A stretch of 64,000 bases of DNA, from the NCBI GenBank assembly GCA_963718605.1, contig OY970363.1:682001-746000 (forward strand), read 5' to 3'. The translations under genes and the position numbers were made by a program. Origin of the DNA: JACCXE01 sp963718605 (GTDB lineage Bacteria; Actinomycetota; Acidimicrobiia; Acidimicrobiales; JACCXE01). Numbering within the stretch: the first letter of the stretch is position 1; each line of letters opens with the position of its first letter. Positions 1 to 8,277 of the stretch are shown in pieces. Below the pieces are notes generated by a model, which saw only the letters and a program-made list of their open reading frames with translations, ran no database searches and was not told the origin of the DNA.

Positions 1-3000
1 AGGCGGACCGGACGTTGGTGAGAGCCATTCCCGCGCCGCAGGTCGATGCCGCCGCGTTGTTGGCGTCACCGCCGTAGGACGCGTACCACCAGTAGGTGCC
101 AGCGTTCGGGGGCAGGAATCCCGCGGACGCCTGATACGTCCCATTGCCGGCCACACCGACCGCGCCGCCAACCGTGGTGCCGCCCGAGGTGCACACCGTC
201 GGCGGGCTGGCTTGCGGCCCGAACACCCTGAAACTGATCGTGCCGGTCGGGCTAGCCGCGCCGGCCAAGGCAGCTCTGACCCCGCTCGCCGGTATCGCTG
301 TTCCTGCCGCGGCCACCGCGGGAGCCGACGACGTGAGCCGCGGAGAGGTCACCGCCAGGCTGTGGCTGGTGCCGGCGCTCACCGCGGTAGCGGCCAGTCC
401 GGCGGGCAGGCCGACCAGCACCGGGCTCGTGCGCTGCGTGACGCTGCCGTCACCGAGCTGGCCGTTCGTGTTGAGGCCCCAGGCGTAGACGACGCCGGTC
501 GACGTCGCCGCCAAACTGTGGCTGGTGCCGGCGCTCACTGCGGTGGCGGTCACGCCGGCGGGCAGACCGACCAGCACCGGGCTGTTGCGCTGCGCGGTGT
601 CGCCGACGCCGAGCTGGCCGTTCGTGTTGAGGCCCCACGCGTAGACAGCGCCGGTCGAGGTCGCCGCCAAACTGTGGTTACCGCCGGCGCCGGCGCTCAC
701 CGCGGTGGCGGTCACGCCGGCGGGCAGGCTGACCAGCACCGGGCTGGTGCGCTGCGTGACGGTGCCATCACCGAGCTGGCCGTTGCCGTTGTACCCCCAG
801 GCGTAGACCGCGCCAGTCGAGGTCGCCGCCAAACTGTGGTCGCTGCCGCCGCGCACCGCAGTGGCGGTCACCCCGGCGGGCAGGCCGACCAGCACCGGGC
901 TGGTGCGGGCGGTGACGGTGGCGTCGCCGAGCTGGCCGTTGCCGTTAGACCCCCACGCGTAGACCGCGCCAGTCGAGGTCACCGCCAAACTGTGGGCATT
1001 GCCGGCGCTCACCGCGGTCGCGGTCACGCCTGCCGGCAGGTTGACCAGCACGGGGCTGGTGCGCTGCGTGGTGGTCCCGTCACCCAGCCGGCCGGTGGTG
1101 CCGTTGAACCCCCACGCGTAGACCGCGCCAGTCGAGGTCAGCGCCAAACTGTGGAAGGTGCCGGCGCTCACCGCAGTGGCCGTCGCTCCGGCGGGCAGGC
1201 CGACCAGCACCGGGCTGGTGCGGTTGGTAGTGCTGCCATCACCCAGCTGGCCGTTGCCGTTAGACCCCCACGCGTAGACCGCGCCAGTCGACGTCACCGC
1301 CAAAATGTGGTTGGCGCCGGCGCTCACCGCGGTCGCGGTCACCCCGGCGGGCAGGCCGACCGGCACCGGGCTGGTGCGCTGCGTCACGGTGCCATCACCG
1401 AGCTGGCCGCTGCCATTGTTGCCCCAGGCATAGGCGGACCGGACGTTGGTGAGAGCCATTCCGGCGCCGCAAGTCGATGCCGCCGCCGCGTTGTTCGCGT
1501 CGCCGCCGTAGGAGGCGTACCACCAGTAGGTACCGGTCGACGGCGGTAGGAAGGCGGCCGACGGATTGTACGTGCCGTTGCCGGCCACGGTGGCCGTGCC
1601 GACGGTGGTGCCGCCCGAGGTGCAGGTGCTCGGCGCGGACGGTTGCGGGCCGAACACGGTGAACGTGATCGTGCCAGTCGTCGCCGCGCCGGCAAAAGCG
1701 GCACTTATCGCGGTTCTCGGTATCGCTGTCCCTGCCCCGGCCACCGCAAGAGCCGACGTCGTGAGCCGCGGAGACGTCACAGCCAGGCTGTGGCTGCCGC
1801 CTGCGCTCACCGCATTCGCTACCACTCCGGCGGGTAGGTTGACCAGCACCGGGCTCGTGCGCTGTGTCGTGGTGCCGTCACCCAGCTGGCCGTTGCCGTT
1901 GAGCCCCCAGGCGTAGACCGCGCCCGTCGAGGTCAGCGTCAAACTGTGGCTGTTACCGGCACTCACCGCAGTCGCGACCACACCGCCGGGCAGGCCAACC
2001 AGCACCGGGCTCGTGCGCTGTGTCGTGGTGCCGTCGCCTAGCTGGCCGTTGTTGTTGAACCCCCAGGAGTAGACCGCGCCGGTCGAGGTCAACGCCAAAC
2101 TGTGGCCGCCCCCGGCGCTCACCGCAGTCGCGGTCACCCCGGCGGGCAGGCCAACCAGCACCGGGCTCGTGCTGTCATCGATGCCGTTGAACCCCCAGGC
2201 GTAGACCGCGCCGGTCGAGGTCAGCGCCAGGCTGTGGTAGTAGCCGCCGCTCACCGCGGTCGCGACCACACCGCCGGGCAAGCCGACCAGCACCGGGCTC
2301 GTACGGTCCGTAATGGTGCCATCGCCCAGCTGACCGTCGCCGTTCCACCCCCAGGCGTAGACCGCGCCGGTCGAAGTGACCGCCAAACTGTGGTTACTAC
2401 CGGCGCTCACCGCGGTCGCGACCACACCGCCGGGGAGGTTGACCAACACCGGGCTGATGCGCTTCGTGACGGTGCCATCGCCGAGCTGGCCGCTGCTGTT
2501 GGACCCCCAGGCGTAGACCGCCCCCGTCGAAGTGACCGCCAAACTGTGGTTACTACCGGCGCTCACCGCGGTCGCGACCACACCGCCGGGCAGGTTCACC
2601 AACACCGGGCTCGTGCGCTGCGTGGGGACGACGGTGTTATCACCGAGCTGGCCGCTGCTGTTGGACCCCCACGCGTAGACCGCGCCGGTCGGGGTCACCG
2701 CCAAACTGTGGCCGCCCCCGGCGCTCACCGCGGTGGCGGTCACCCCGGCGGGCAGCCCGACCGGCACCGGGCTGGTGCGCGGGCTGGTCGTTGTGCCGTC
2801 GCCGAGCTGGCCGTTGGTGTTGAGCCCCCAGGCGTACGCCGAACTGACCGTGGTGGCCGACATTGCGGCGCCGCACGTCGATGCGGCGCCCGCGTTGTTG
2901 GCGTCGCCGCCGTACGACGCGTACCACCAGTAGGTGCCGGATGCCGACGGAGTGAAGGCGGCCGACGGGCTGTACGTCCCGTTACCGGCGACGCTGACCG

Positions 3001-3619
3001 CGCCGCCCACGGTGGAGCCGCCAGACGTGCACGCACTCGGCGCGGTCGATTGCGGGCCAAACACGCGGAAGGCGAGATTGCCACTCGGGCTCGAACCGCC
3101 GGCGATCGTCGCCGTGATGGCGCTCGCCGGGATCGGGTTGCCTGGCCTCGCGCTGGCCGGGCCGCTCGCGGTCAGCGTCGGCTGCGCCGGCGCGGTCTGC
3201 ACCGCGACCGTTCCGCTGGATGCACTTTCTGCGTTGAACGACCGCCAGACCGCGGTCACCGTGTAGGTGTACGTGCCAGTGACCACAGGTGTGTCGTTGC
3301 AACTCTTCGCCCCGGTGCCCGCGAACAGCGGTGCGGTCGCGGTAGTGCCGCACGCGTCCGAGGCCGTGGCCCCGACGTAGCGGCGCACCCAGTACGCGAC
3401 GTTCGGCGAAGTCGGTGGCGCAATCCCCGTCCACGAAACCGAGACGTTGTTGCCGGTAACAGAAGCCGGGACTGATGGGGCGGCCGGTGCGGTGAGCGTT
3501 CCGACACCGCCAGCCGCCGTCCCGGAACCCAGGGTCGAGAAGTAGGCCCAGGCGGACCCAATAAGAACAAGCAAGCCGACAACGGAGGCGAGAGCGGCAA
3601 ACAGACGACGGCGGGTCAC
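1..3619 (-). CDS. giant secreted Ig-like/RCC1 beta-propeller protein, 3' end outside window
   Basis: Read in the minus frame from a GTG at 3619, this frame stays open to the window edge (about 1206 residues). A signal/anchor segment ends in AYFSTLGSGTA, as in the TasA-like protein of the same operon. A fibronectin-like stretch follows, then repeating modules: an Ig-like domain of about 115 residues with Cys pairs, then seven RCC1 repeats of about 52 residues (YAWG..N..GQLGDGT...SPV.V.LP.G). Ig copies lie near 2838-3180, 1430-1770 and 1-340. RCC1 blocks lie at about 1770-2838 and 340-1430. RCC1 folds as a seven-bladed propeller, so each block could be one full propeller. The GTG overlaps the upstream stop (GTGA) and follows GAGGAAAC. 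Function is inferred as a surface adhesin or binding scaffold. One repeat near 2150-2205 is about 26 nt short. Confidence 0.85.
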   Translation of the reverse strand, partial: MTRRRLFAALASVVGLLVLIGSAWAYFSTLGSGTAAGGVGTLTAPAAPSVPASVTGNNVSVSWTGIAPPTSPNVAYWVRRYVGATASDACGTTATAPLFAGTGAKSCNDTPVVTGTYTYTVTAVWRSFNAESASSGTVAVQTAPAQPTLTASGPASARPGNPIPASAITATIAGGSSPSGNLAFRVFGPQSTAPSACTSGGSTVGGAVSVAGNGTYSPSAAFTPSASGTYWWYASYGGDANNAGAASTCGAAMSATTVSSAYAWGLNTNGQLGDGTTTSPRTSPVPVGLPAGVTATAVSAGGGHSLAVTPTGAVYAWGSNSSGQLGDNTVVPTQRTSPVLVNLPGGVVATAVSAGSNHSLAVTSTGAVYAWGSNSSGQLGDGTVTKRISPVLVNLPGGVVATAVSAGSNHSLAVTSTGAVYAWGWNGDGQLGDGTITDRTSPVLVGLPGGVVATAVSGGYYHSLALTSTGAVYAWGFNGIDDSTSPVLVGLPAGVTATAVSAGGGHSLALTSTGAVYSWGFNNNGQLGDGTTTQRTSPVLVGLPGGVVATAVSAGNSHSLTLTSTGAVYAWGLNGNGQLGDGTTTQRTSPVLVNLPAGVVANAVSAGGSHSLAVTSPRLTTSALAVAGAGTAIPRTAISAAFAGAATTGTITFTVFGPQPSAPSTCTSGGTTVGTATVAGNGTYNPSAAFLPPSTGTYWWYASYGGDANNAAAASTCGAGMALTNVRSAYAWGNNGSGQLGDGTVTQRTSPVPVGLPAGVTATAVSAGANHILAVTSTGAVYAWGSNGNGQLGDGSTTNRTSPVLVGLPAGATATAVSAGTFHSLALTSTGAVYAWGFNGTTGRLGDGTTTQRTSPVLVNLPAGVTATAVSAGNAHSLAVTSTGAVYAWGSNGNGQLGDATVTARTSPVLVGLPAGVTATAVRGGSDHSLAATSTGAVYAWGYNGNGQLGDGTVTQRTSPVLVSLPAGVTATAVSAGAGGNHSLAATSTGAVYAWGLNTNGQLGVGDTAQRNSPVLVGLPAGVTATAVSAGTSHSLAATSTGVVYAWGLNTNGQLGDGSVTQRTSPVLVGLPAGLAATAVSAGTSHSLAVTSPRLTSSAPAVAAAGTAIPASGVRAALAGAASPTGTISFRVFGPQASPPTVCTSGGTTVGGAVGVAGNGTYQASAGFLPPNAGTYWWYASYGGDANNAAASTCGAGMALTNVRSA

Positions 3620-4731
3620 AGGTGTTTCCTCGCAATGCCTGAGTAGGTGAGCGCGAACCGCGCGTTCTTGCAGCCGTCTTGGCTGCGGGGCAGGTTGATC
3701 ATCTGAAGCTGCGGCCACCGCGAAACGGCGACGCCGAGCTGCGACAGGGACCGAGTTGAGCGCGCCGGTACGTCGACGGGGCCTTGAAACACTCGAGCGA
3801 TCCGGAAGTTTTCGTTACCGACACACGCAGGGTTGGCCGCGCCGGACGAAGTCGTCGTCTTGTCCTGGATCGTGACGTCGATCGACGTGACGGTGATGTC
3901 GAACAGATACGGATTCGTGATCACGACGTCGATCGGTTGCGACAGGCCTGGGTAGTTGAGGCCGGGCGAGTTGCCGCTGAGGCCGAACGAGCGCGTCACG
4001 ATCGTCCAGCAGAACGTGGTTGCGGTGCTCAGGTTGAGCGCCGCGTCCGCGGCGAACAGCCGCACGCAATGATCACCGATCGTCAAGTGCGCATAGGTGA
4101 CCGTCGGTCCGCACGACTGCGTCGACTGACCGTCGAGCTGGCACTGAAAACGGACGTCGCTCTGCACGTGCAGGAGGTTGAGCACGGCGTCGAGCAGCGT
4201 GGTGATCGGGCTGGGACTGTCGGAGATCGCTGGCGGCGCAGGGGCCACGGTGTCGATCGAAAACGAGGCGTTGACGGGGCTCGATGCCGGTGTGGTGTTT
4301 CCGAGAGCGTCTGTCGCCCGCACGTAGGTGACGTAGGAGCCGTCGGGCGGCAACGACTTGGAGTAGCGCCACGAACTCGTGCCGGTGGCGGTGTTGTACA
4401 GCGCGGTCGACGAGCCGAACGTCGATCCGTTCCAATACTTTGCGGTCGACCTACTGAGGAGCGCGACCGTCACCCTGGCCACGCCGTCTTTGTCGCTGAC
4501 GGTTCCGCAGACGCCAGCGGTTGAGCACCCCCGCACCCAGCTGCTCGCGTTGTACGCGCCGCCCGCGGCCGGGAAGCTGATCGAGATTGACGGAGGGTTC
4601 GACGACGGCGTCGTGTCCGCCTTCACCAGTAACAGCGCACTGGCCACGCCGATCGACGACACGAGGAACGCGGCGACGCCAAGCGCGAACAACAGCGGCC
4701 GCCCTCCCTTGCGAAGTGTCGTGATCTTCAT
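3616..4731 (-). CDS. secreted Ig-like domain protein
   Basis: 371 residues. The N-terminus (MKITTLRKGGRPLLFALG) is basic and followed by a hydrophobic segment to about residue 38, so it is a signal peptide or membrane anchor. The region at about 45-165 looks like a bacterial Ig-like/Big domain (SISFPAAGGAYNASSW, then DKDGVARVTVALL, then YVRATDALGNTTPAS). The C-terminal half is Cys-containing beta-rich sequence without a family I can name. The stop overlaps the GTG of the giant RCC1 protein by four bases, so the two are probably translationally coupled. A stem-loop separates it from the TasA-like gene upstream. It is probably an extracellular or wall-associated partner of the RCC1 protein; that role is inferred from the operon. 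Confidence 0.8.
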   Translation of the reverse strand: MKITTLRKGGRPLLFALGVAAFLVSSIGVASALLLVKADTTPSSNPPSISISFPAAGGAYNASSWVRGCSTAGVCGTVSDKDGVARVTVALLSRSTAKYWNGSTFGSSTALYNTATGTSSWRYSKSLPPDGSYVTYVRATDALGNTTPASSPVNASFSIDTVAPAPPAISDSPSPITTLLDAVLNLLHVQSDVRFQCQLDGQSTQSCGPTVTYAHLTIGDHCVRLFAADAALNLSTATTFCWTIVTRSFGLSGNSPGLNYPGLSQPIDVVITNPYLFDITVTSIDVTIQDKTTTSSGAANPACVGNENFRIARVFQGPVDVPARSTRSLSQLGVAVSRWPQLQMINLPRSQDGCKNARFALTYSGIARKHL

Positions 4732-4775
4732 TGCCCCTCCGGCAGACGTAACGATATGAGTGCGACGATGCGCGA

Positions 4776-4814
4776 GAGCGGCGGACCGGAGTCAGAAGAC
4801 TCGGTCCGCCGCTC
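4776..4814 (-). terminator. strong intra-operon stem-loop after the TasA-like gene
   Basis: The arms 4776-4793 and 4798-4814 pair almost perfectly (GAGCGGCGGACC core) around a four-base loop, 11 bases past the stop of the TasA-like gene. There is no clear U-run. It may be a partial terminator or an RNA-stabilising hairpin that lowers expression of the two downstream genes. Confidence 0.6.
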
Positions 4815-4824
4815 GAAACTGGCG

Positions 4825-5319
4825 CTAGTTAGACGTGAAGCTGAAAGTCAGCGTCGCGTTCTTGCACGCGCTCTGATCGGTGGTCGTCAGGTTGTTGAAC
4901 GTCGCCGTTGCAGTCTGCGAAACAGCTTGGTTCGCGCCCGACGGGTAGTTCTGGTTGACGGCTACATCGGGAACCGTGATCCACGCCGCTTGCGCGTTCG
5001 CGTCTGCCGCGCTGTTGCAACCCGGCTTGTTCGAGGTCCAACTTGCGAGGTGGATGACGTTCAATAGCTGATTGCCCGGCGACGGGTTGCTGACCGTGAA
5101 CCGGATCGTCTGCGTGGTGCCCGGATACAGGAGCCCATCGGCGGCGCTGTAGTCGGCGTTCACCGGTGTGACTTGGTTGAGCGTCATCGCCGTCGACGTG
5201 CCGACCGCGCCGGTACCCGTGCCGCTACCGGTCGTGGTGAAGTACGCGAACGCCGTGCCGGCCGCGAGCAGAGCCGCGCCGGCCGTTGCGAGCGCAACGA
5301 CCTTCTTCTTTACGTTCAT
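4825..5319 (-). CDS. TasA/camelysin-like protein with SipW-type signal peptide
   Basis: 164 residues from the ATG at 5319, preceded by GGAAGG; the upstream in-frame extension is not protein-like. It begins MNVKKKVVALATAGAALLA and continues AGTAFAYFTTTGSGTGTG. This is the SipW-dependent-type signal followed by the threonine/glycine start of the mature chain seen in TasA and camelysin relatives. The rest is a small beta-rich domain with two cysteines. TasA-family proteins form fibres or sheaths in biofilm matrix in Bacillus; here the role is inferred. It is the first gene of a minus-strand surface operon and diverges from the LAL regulator. No SipW-like signal peptidase is in the window. Confidence 0.8.
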   Translation of the reverse strand: MNVKKKVVALATAGAALLAAGTAFAYFTTTGSGTGTGAVGTSTAMTLNQVTPVNADYSAADGLLYPGTTQTIRFTVSNPSPGNQLLNVIHLASWTSNKPGCNSAADANAQAAWITVPDVAVNQNYPSGANQAVSQTATATFNNLTTTDQSACKNATLTFSFTSN

Positions 5320-5406
5320 ATCTGTGTGTTCCTTCCGTTGGTCAGGCATCTCGCCTCTAGCGCCACCAACGTCCCCGCGGCAGCCCGACCAATGGTGCGG
5401 AACGCC

Positions 5407-5446
5407 ACTACCGGACAACACCCGTGGAACTACCGGTATTTGCCGG
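5407..5446. promoter_or_regulatory. putative operator: ACTACCGG direct repeats between divergent genes
   Basis: ACTACCGG occurs at 5407-5414 and 5429-5436, spaced 22 bp (two helical turns). The second copy runs into CCGG-TATTTG-CCGG at 5433-5446. The site lies between the TasA-like operon and the divergent LAL regulator, a typical place for a shared operator. Function is inferred. Confidence 0.35.
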
Positions 5447-5533
5447 AGTGCGCATAGGGAATCGCCCAAATCGGCGTAGACCCACATGTAACGCCGCGAC
5501 CCCGTACTGTTTGACGATGTTCGGCTCTCGCTC

Positions 5534-8254
5534 ATGATCGGGCGGGAGGATGAAATCCGAGATCTCGACCTGCGTCTTGCGCGCGCCCGCGAGGGCGTCG
5601 GCCAGGTTGTCCTCGTCGAAGGCGAACCTGGTATCGGCAAGACGACACTCGTTGCGTCACTGGCTCCCCCCGCCGGCTGGACCCTCGTCACGGCGACCTG
5701 CGACGAAACCGAAACCGACCTTCCAGGCGGAATGGTCGAACAACTGCTGGGCGGAGTCGGTTCGCCTTACGCGCAGCCTTCGAGGCCGGACGCAAACCCG
5801 ACGCGAGACGCCTTCGCGAGCGGTGCGGCGCTCGTCGACGCGATTGGCGAGATCACACGAGAGACGCCGGTAGTCGTCTCCATCGACGACATTCAGTGGG
5901 CGGACCGCACGTCTTTGGACGCAATGACATTCGCGTTGAGGCGTCTACGCGAAGAACCGGTCCTAACGGTCATGACGACGCGCCCGGGCGGTCTCGTGCT
6001 ACTACCCGCAGGATTACAACGCCTGCTCGATTCAGATGCCGGACAACGCATCGAACTCGGCGGCCTCGCAGCGACGCACATCCGCGAGCTAGTCCGCAAC
6101 GAAGCTGGACTCGACCTTTCGGTGGCCGCCGGAGCACGGTTAACTCAGCACGCCGGAGGAAATCCGCTGCACACCATGGCGCTTGCTCGTGAGGTCGAGC
6201 CGTCCGAGTTGGTTATCGGCACCGCCGATCTTCCTGCGCCGCTCGCGTTCGAAGCCATCATCACGCAACAGCTCACCCGTTGCGCGCCTCACACCCGCGC
6301 GCTTGTCGACGCCCTCGCGATCATCGGCAACACCGCGCCCCTGTGGGTCCCGATGGAACTCGCCGGACTTTCAGAGATGGTCGCAGCACGAGCTCTCGAC
6401 GAGGCTGCCGCGCTGAACCTCCTGGGTTTCCGGACCGAACGGCGCGGACGCATCCTCATGTTCACTCACCCCCTTGTGCGCGCGGCCGTCTACGGAAATT
6501 TGAGCTCGTCAAGGCGCGCCGCGCTGCACGCGGACGCCGCCGCGTTATCAACGGGCCAGCGCGAGCGGCTTCGTCACCTGGTTGGCGCAGCGGCGTCGAC
6601 AAACGTGGAACTCGCGCAGGAGCTCGAGGAGTTCGCGGTGGCGGAAGCGGCGCGAGGCGCTTTTGAGGCCTCCGCCAAGGCATGCCTTGATGCCGCGCGC
6701 GTGGCTGCGGACCGGAGCGAGCGGGAACGTCTTGTGCTCTCAGCGGCCGGCGTTCTCATTCGCAGTAACGACCCGAGTGGAGCGGCCGCGCTCGGCAACG
6801 ACATCGCCTCGTTTGCCGAGACACCTCTCAAGGCGTACATCGAGGGGATCCTTGCCGCGGTCGGCGGCGATTTGGACCAGGGCATGGCTCGGCTCGTCGA
6901 CGGCTGGAAGATGAACGACGCCGCGGCCGATCCTTCGTACGCGCAGGCCGTCGCCAGCCGGCTTGTCGGCGCGTGCGTCGCGCGCTCGGCGTTCGCCGAA
7001 GCCGCAGATTGGTTGCGGGAGATTGCACGCCTCAACTTCGTCGACGAAGTCGACGATCCCGGGTCGGAACTGTTGCTGTCCGCTGTCGTCGCGGGGGGCA
7101 TCGACCTCGCAGTGGAATTCCTCGACGATCGACCCGACTTGTTTCGGCCCGGCGCAAACGGCTGGCCCCGTGGCGTCCCCGGGCTCGTCCTCATCCGTGC
7201 GATCGGGCCGGATGCCGACCCGCGGGGAGCGCTAGCCACTGCGAAGGGCGTGGTGGAGCACTACCGGCATCACGGCCCGCCCTCGGACTGGCTCTGTTGC
7301 CTCGAGCGCATCGCGAGCGGGCAATTCCACCTCGGTCTGTGGGACGACGTCATCACCACGTGCGAGACGCTTCGCGCCGGCGCTGACGCCGTCAACCTAC
7401 CGATCTTCGCCGACGTCGGCAGCGTCAACATTGCCCTGGTGCAGTGCCATCGGGGCGACGCCGACGGCGCGCGCGCCACTATGGCTGAGTTCGATCCGAT
7501 GTCGATGGTGACGGCCCCGTTGGTCGCGATGGTCAACGCCGAACTTGCCAGCAACGCCGGAGACGACGCGGCGGCCGTCGAGTTCCTGGCGCCCTTGGCC
7601 GCGTTCGCTCCCCATGCGATGGGGCTGTGCGAGCCGAGCTACTTGCCGTGGCGCCAGGATTACGTACCGAAACTGATCGCGCTTGGACGTCTGGACGATG
7701 CCCGCCCTCACGTCGAGTGGTTGCAAGCGCGCACCGCCGATCGGCCGTACCCGTCAGTCGTCGCCGCAGCGGCCCGATGCGCGGCGCTTCTCGCCGCGGC
7801 CGACGGCGACGCCGAGATCGCGGACAAACACTTCGGCGCCGCTATTGAGGCGTCCGAACGGTCCCACGACATCTTCGAGACGGCGAAGATCCAACTCGAC
7901 CGTGGCGCGTTGCTGCGACGAGAAGGCAAACGCAGTGAGGCGAGCGGGTGGCTCGACGCTGCACGCGCATCCTTCACGGCCTTGCGGGCGGCGCCATGGA
8001 TCGACCGATGCGACCACGAGTCAGGGCTGCTCGGTCGAAAGCGCCAGCGCAGGGACGACTCCGCGGCGGCAAACCTCACGCCCGCCGAGCACGCGGTGGC
8101 GCGCCACGTGGCCGAGGGTGCCACGAACCGCGAAGTAGCGGCTCGCCTCGTCGTCAGCATCCGGACCGTTGAGTACCACCTGAGCAACATCTATTCGAAG
8201 CTGGGCATCTCCTCGCGCTCGCAACTCGTGCGTGCTCTCGACGACATTTCCTGA
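5534..8254 (+). CDS. LAL-type LuxR family transcriptional regulator
   Basis: 906 residues with the large ATP-binding LuxR layout. An N-terminal AAA/STAND ATPase opens with IGREDEI; Walker A is GEPGIGKTT near residue 35 and a Walker B-like VVVSIDDIQWAD lies near 117. A long helical TPR-like middle region follows. The C-terminal LuxR helix-turn-helix (LTPAEHAVARHVAEGATNRE, then RTVEYHLSNIYSKLG) is at about 845-900. Relatives are MalT-like activators that bind a small inducer. It diverges from the TasA-like surface operon and sits 23 bp before a fucosidase gene, so it may control either one. The ATG at 5534 is chosen because the upstream ATG at 5516 is in another frame and stops at once. Confidence 0.9.
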   Translation: MIGREDEIRDLDLRLARAREGVGQVVLVEGEPGIGKTTLVASLAPPAGWTLVTATCDETETDLPGGMVEQLLGGVGSPYAQPSRPDANPTRDAFASGAALVDAIGEITRETPVVVSIDDIQWADRTSLDAMTFALRRLREEPVLTVMTTRPGGLVLLPAGLQRLLDSDAGQRIELGGLAATHIRELVRNEAGLDLSVAAGARLTQHAGGNPLHTMALAREVEPSELVIGTADLPAPLAFEAIITQQLTRCAPHTRALVDALAIIGNTAPLWVPMELAGLSEMVAARALDEAAALNLLGFRTERRGRILMFTHPLVRAAVYGNLSSSRRAALHADAAALSTGQRERLRHLVGAAASTNVELAQELEEFAVAEAARGAFEASAKACLDAARVAADRSERERLVLSAAGVLIRSNDPSGAAALGNDIASFAETPLKAYIEGILAAVGGDLDQGMARLVDGWKMNDAAADPSYAQAVASRLVGACVARSAFAEAADWLREIARLNFVDEVDDPGSELLLSAVVAGGIDLAVEFLDDRPDLFRPGANGWPRGVPGLVLIRAIGPDADPRGALATAKGVVEHYRHHGPPSDWLCCLERIASGQFHLGLWDDVITTCETLRAGADAVNLPIFADVGSVNIALVQCHRGDADGARATMAEFDPMSMVTAPLVAMVNAELASNAGDDAAAVEFLAPLAAFAPHAMGLCEPSYLPWRQDYVPKLIALGRLDDARPHVEWLQARTADRPYPSVVAAAARCAALLAAADGDAEIADKHFGAAIEASERSHDIFETAKIQLDRGALLRREGKRSEASGWLDAARASFTALRAAPWIDRCDHESGLLGRKRQRRDDSAAANLTPAEHAVARHVAEGATNREVAARLVVSIRTVEYHLSNIYSKLGISSRSQLVRALDDIS

Positions 8255-8277
8255 AGCGCGCCTCTAGGGTCCTCAGC

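Noticed and set aside
340..2840. CRISPR-like array suggested by regularly spaced repeats
   Set aside because: The unit is about 156 bp and coding throughout in one frame as RCC1 repeats; there are no short repeats with unique spacers.
212..3475. Long plus-strand ORFs rich in Arg/Gly/His/Gln across the RCC1 region
   Set aside because: They are shadows of the minus-strand RCC1 repeats. Their composition is not protein-like and the minus frame gives a clear domain pattern.
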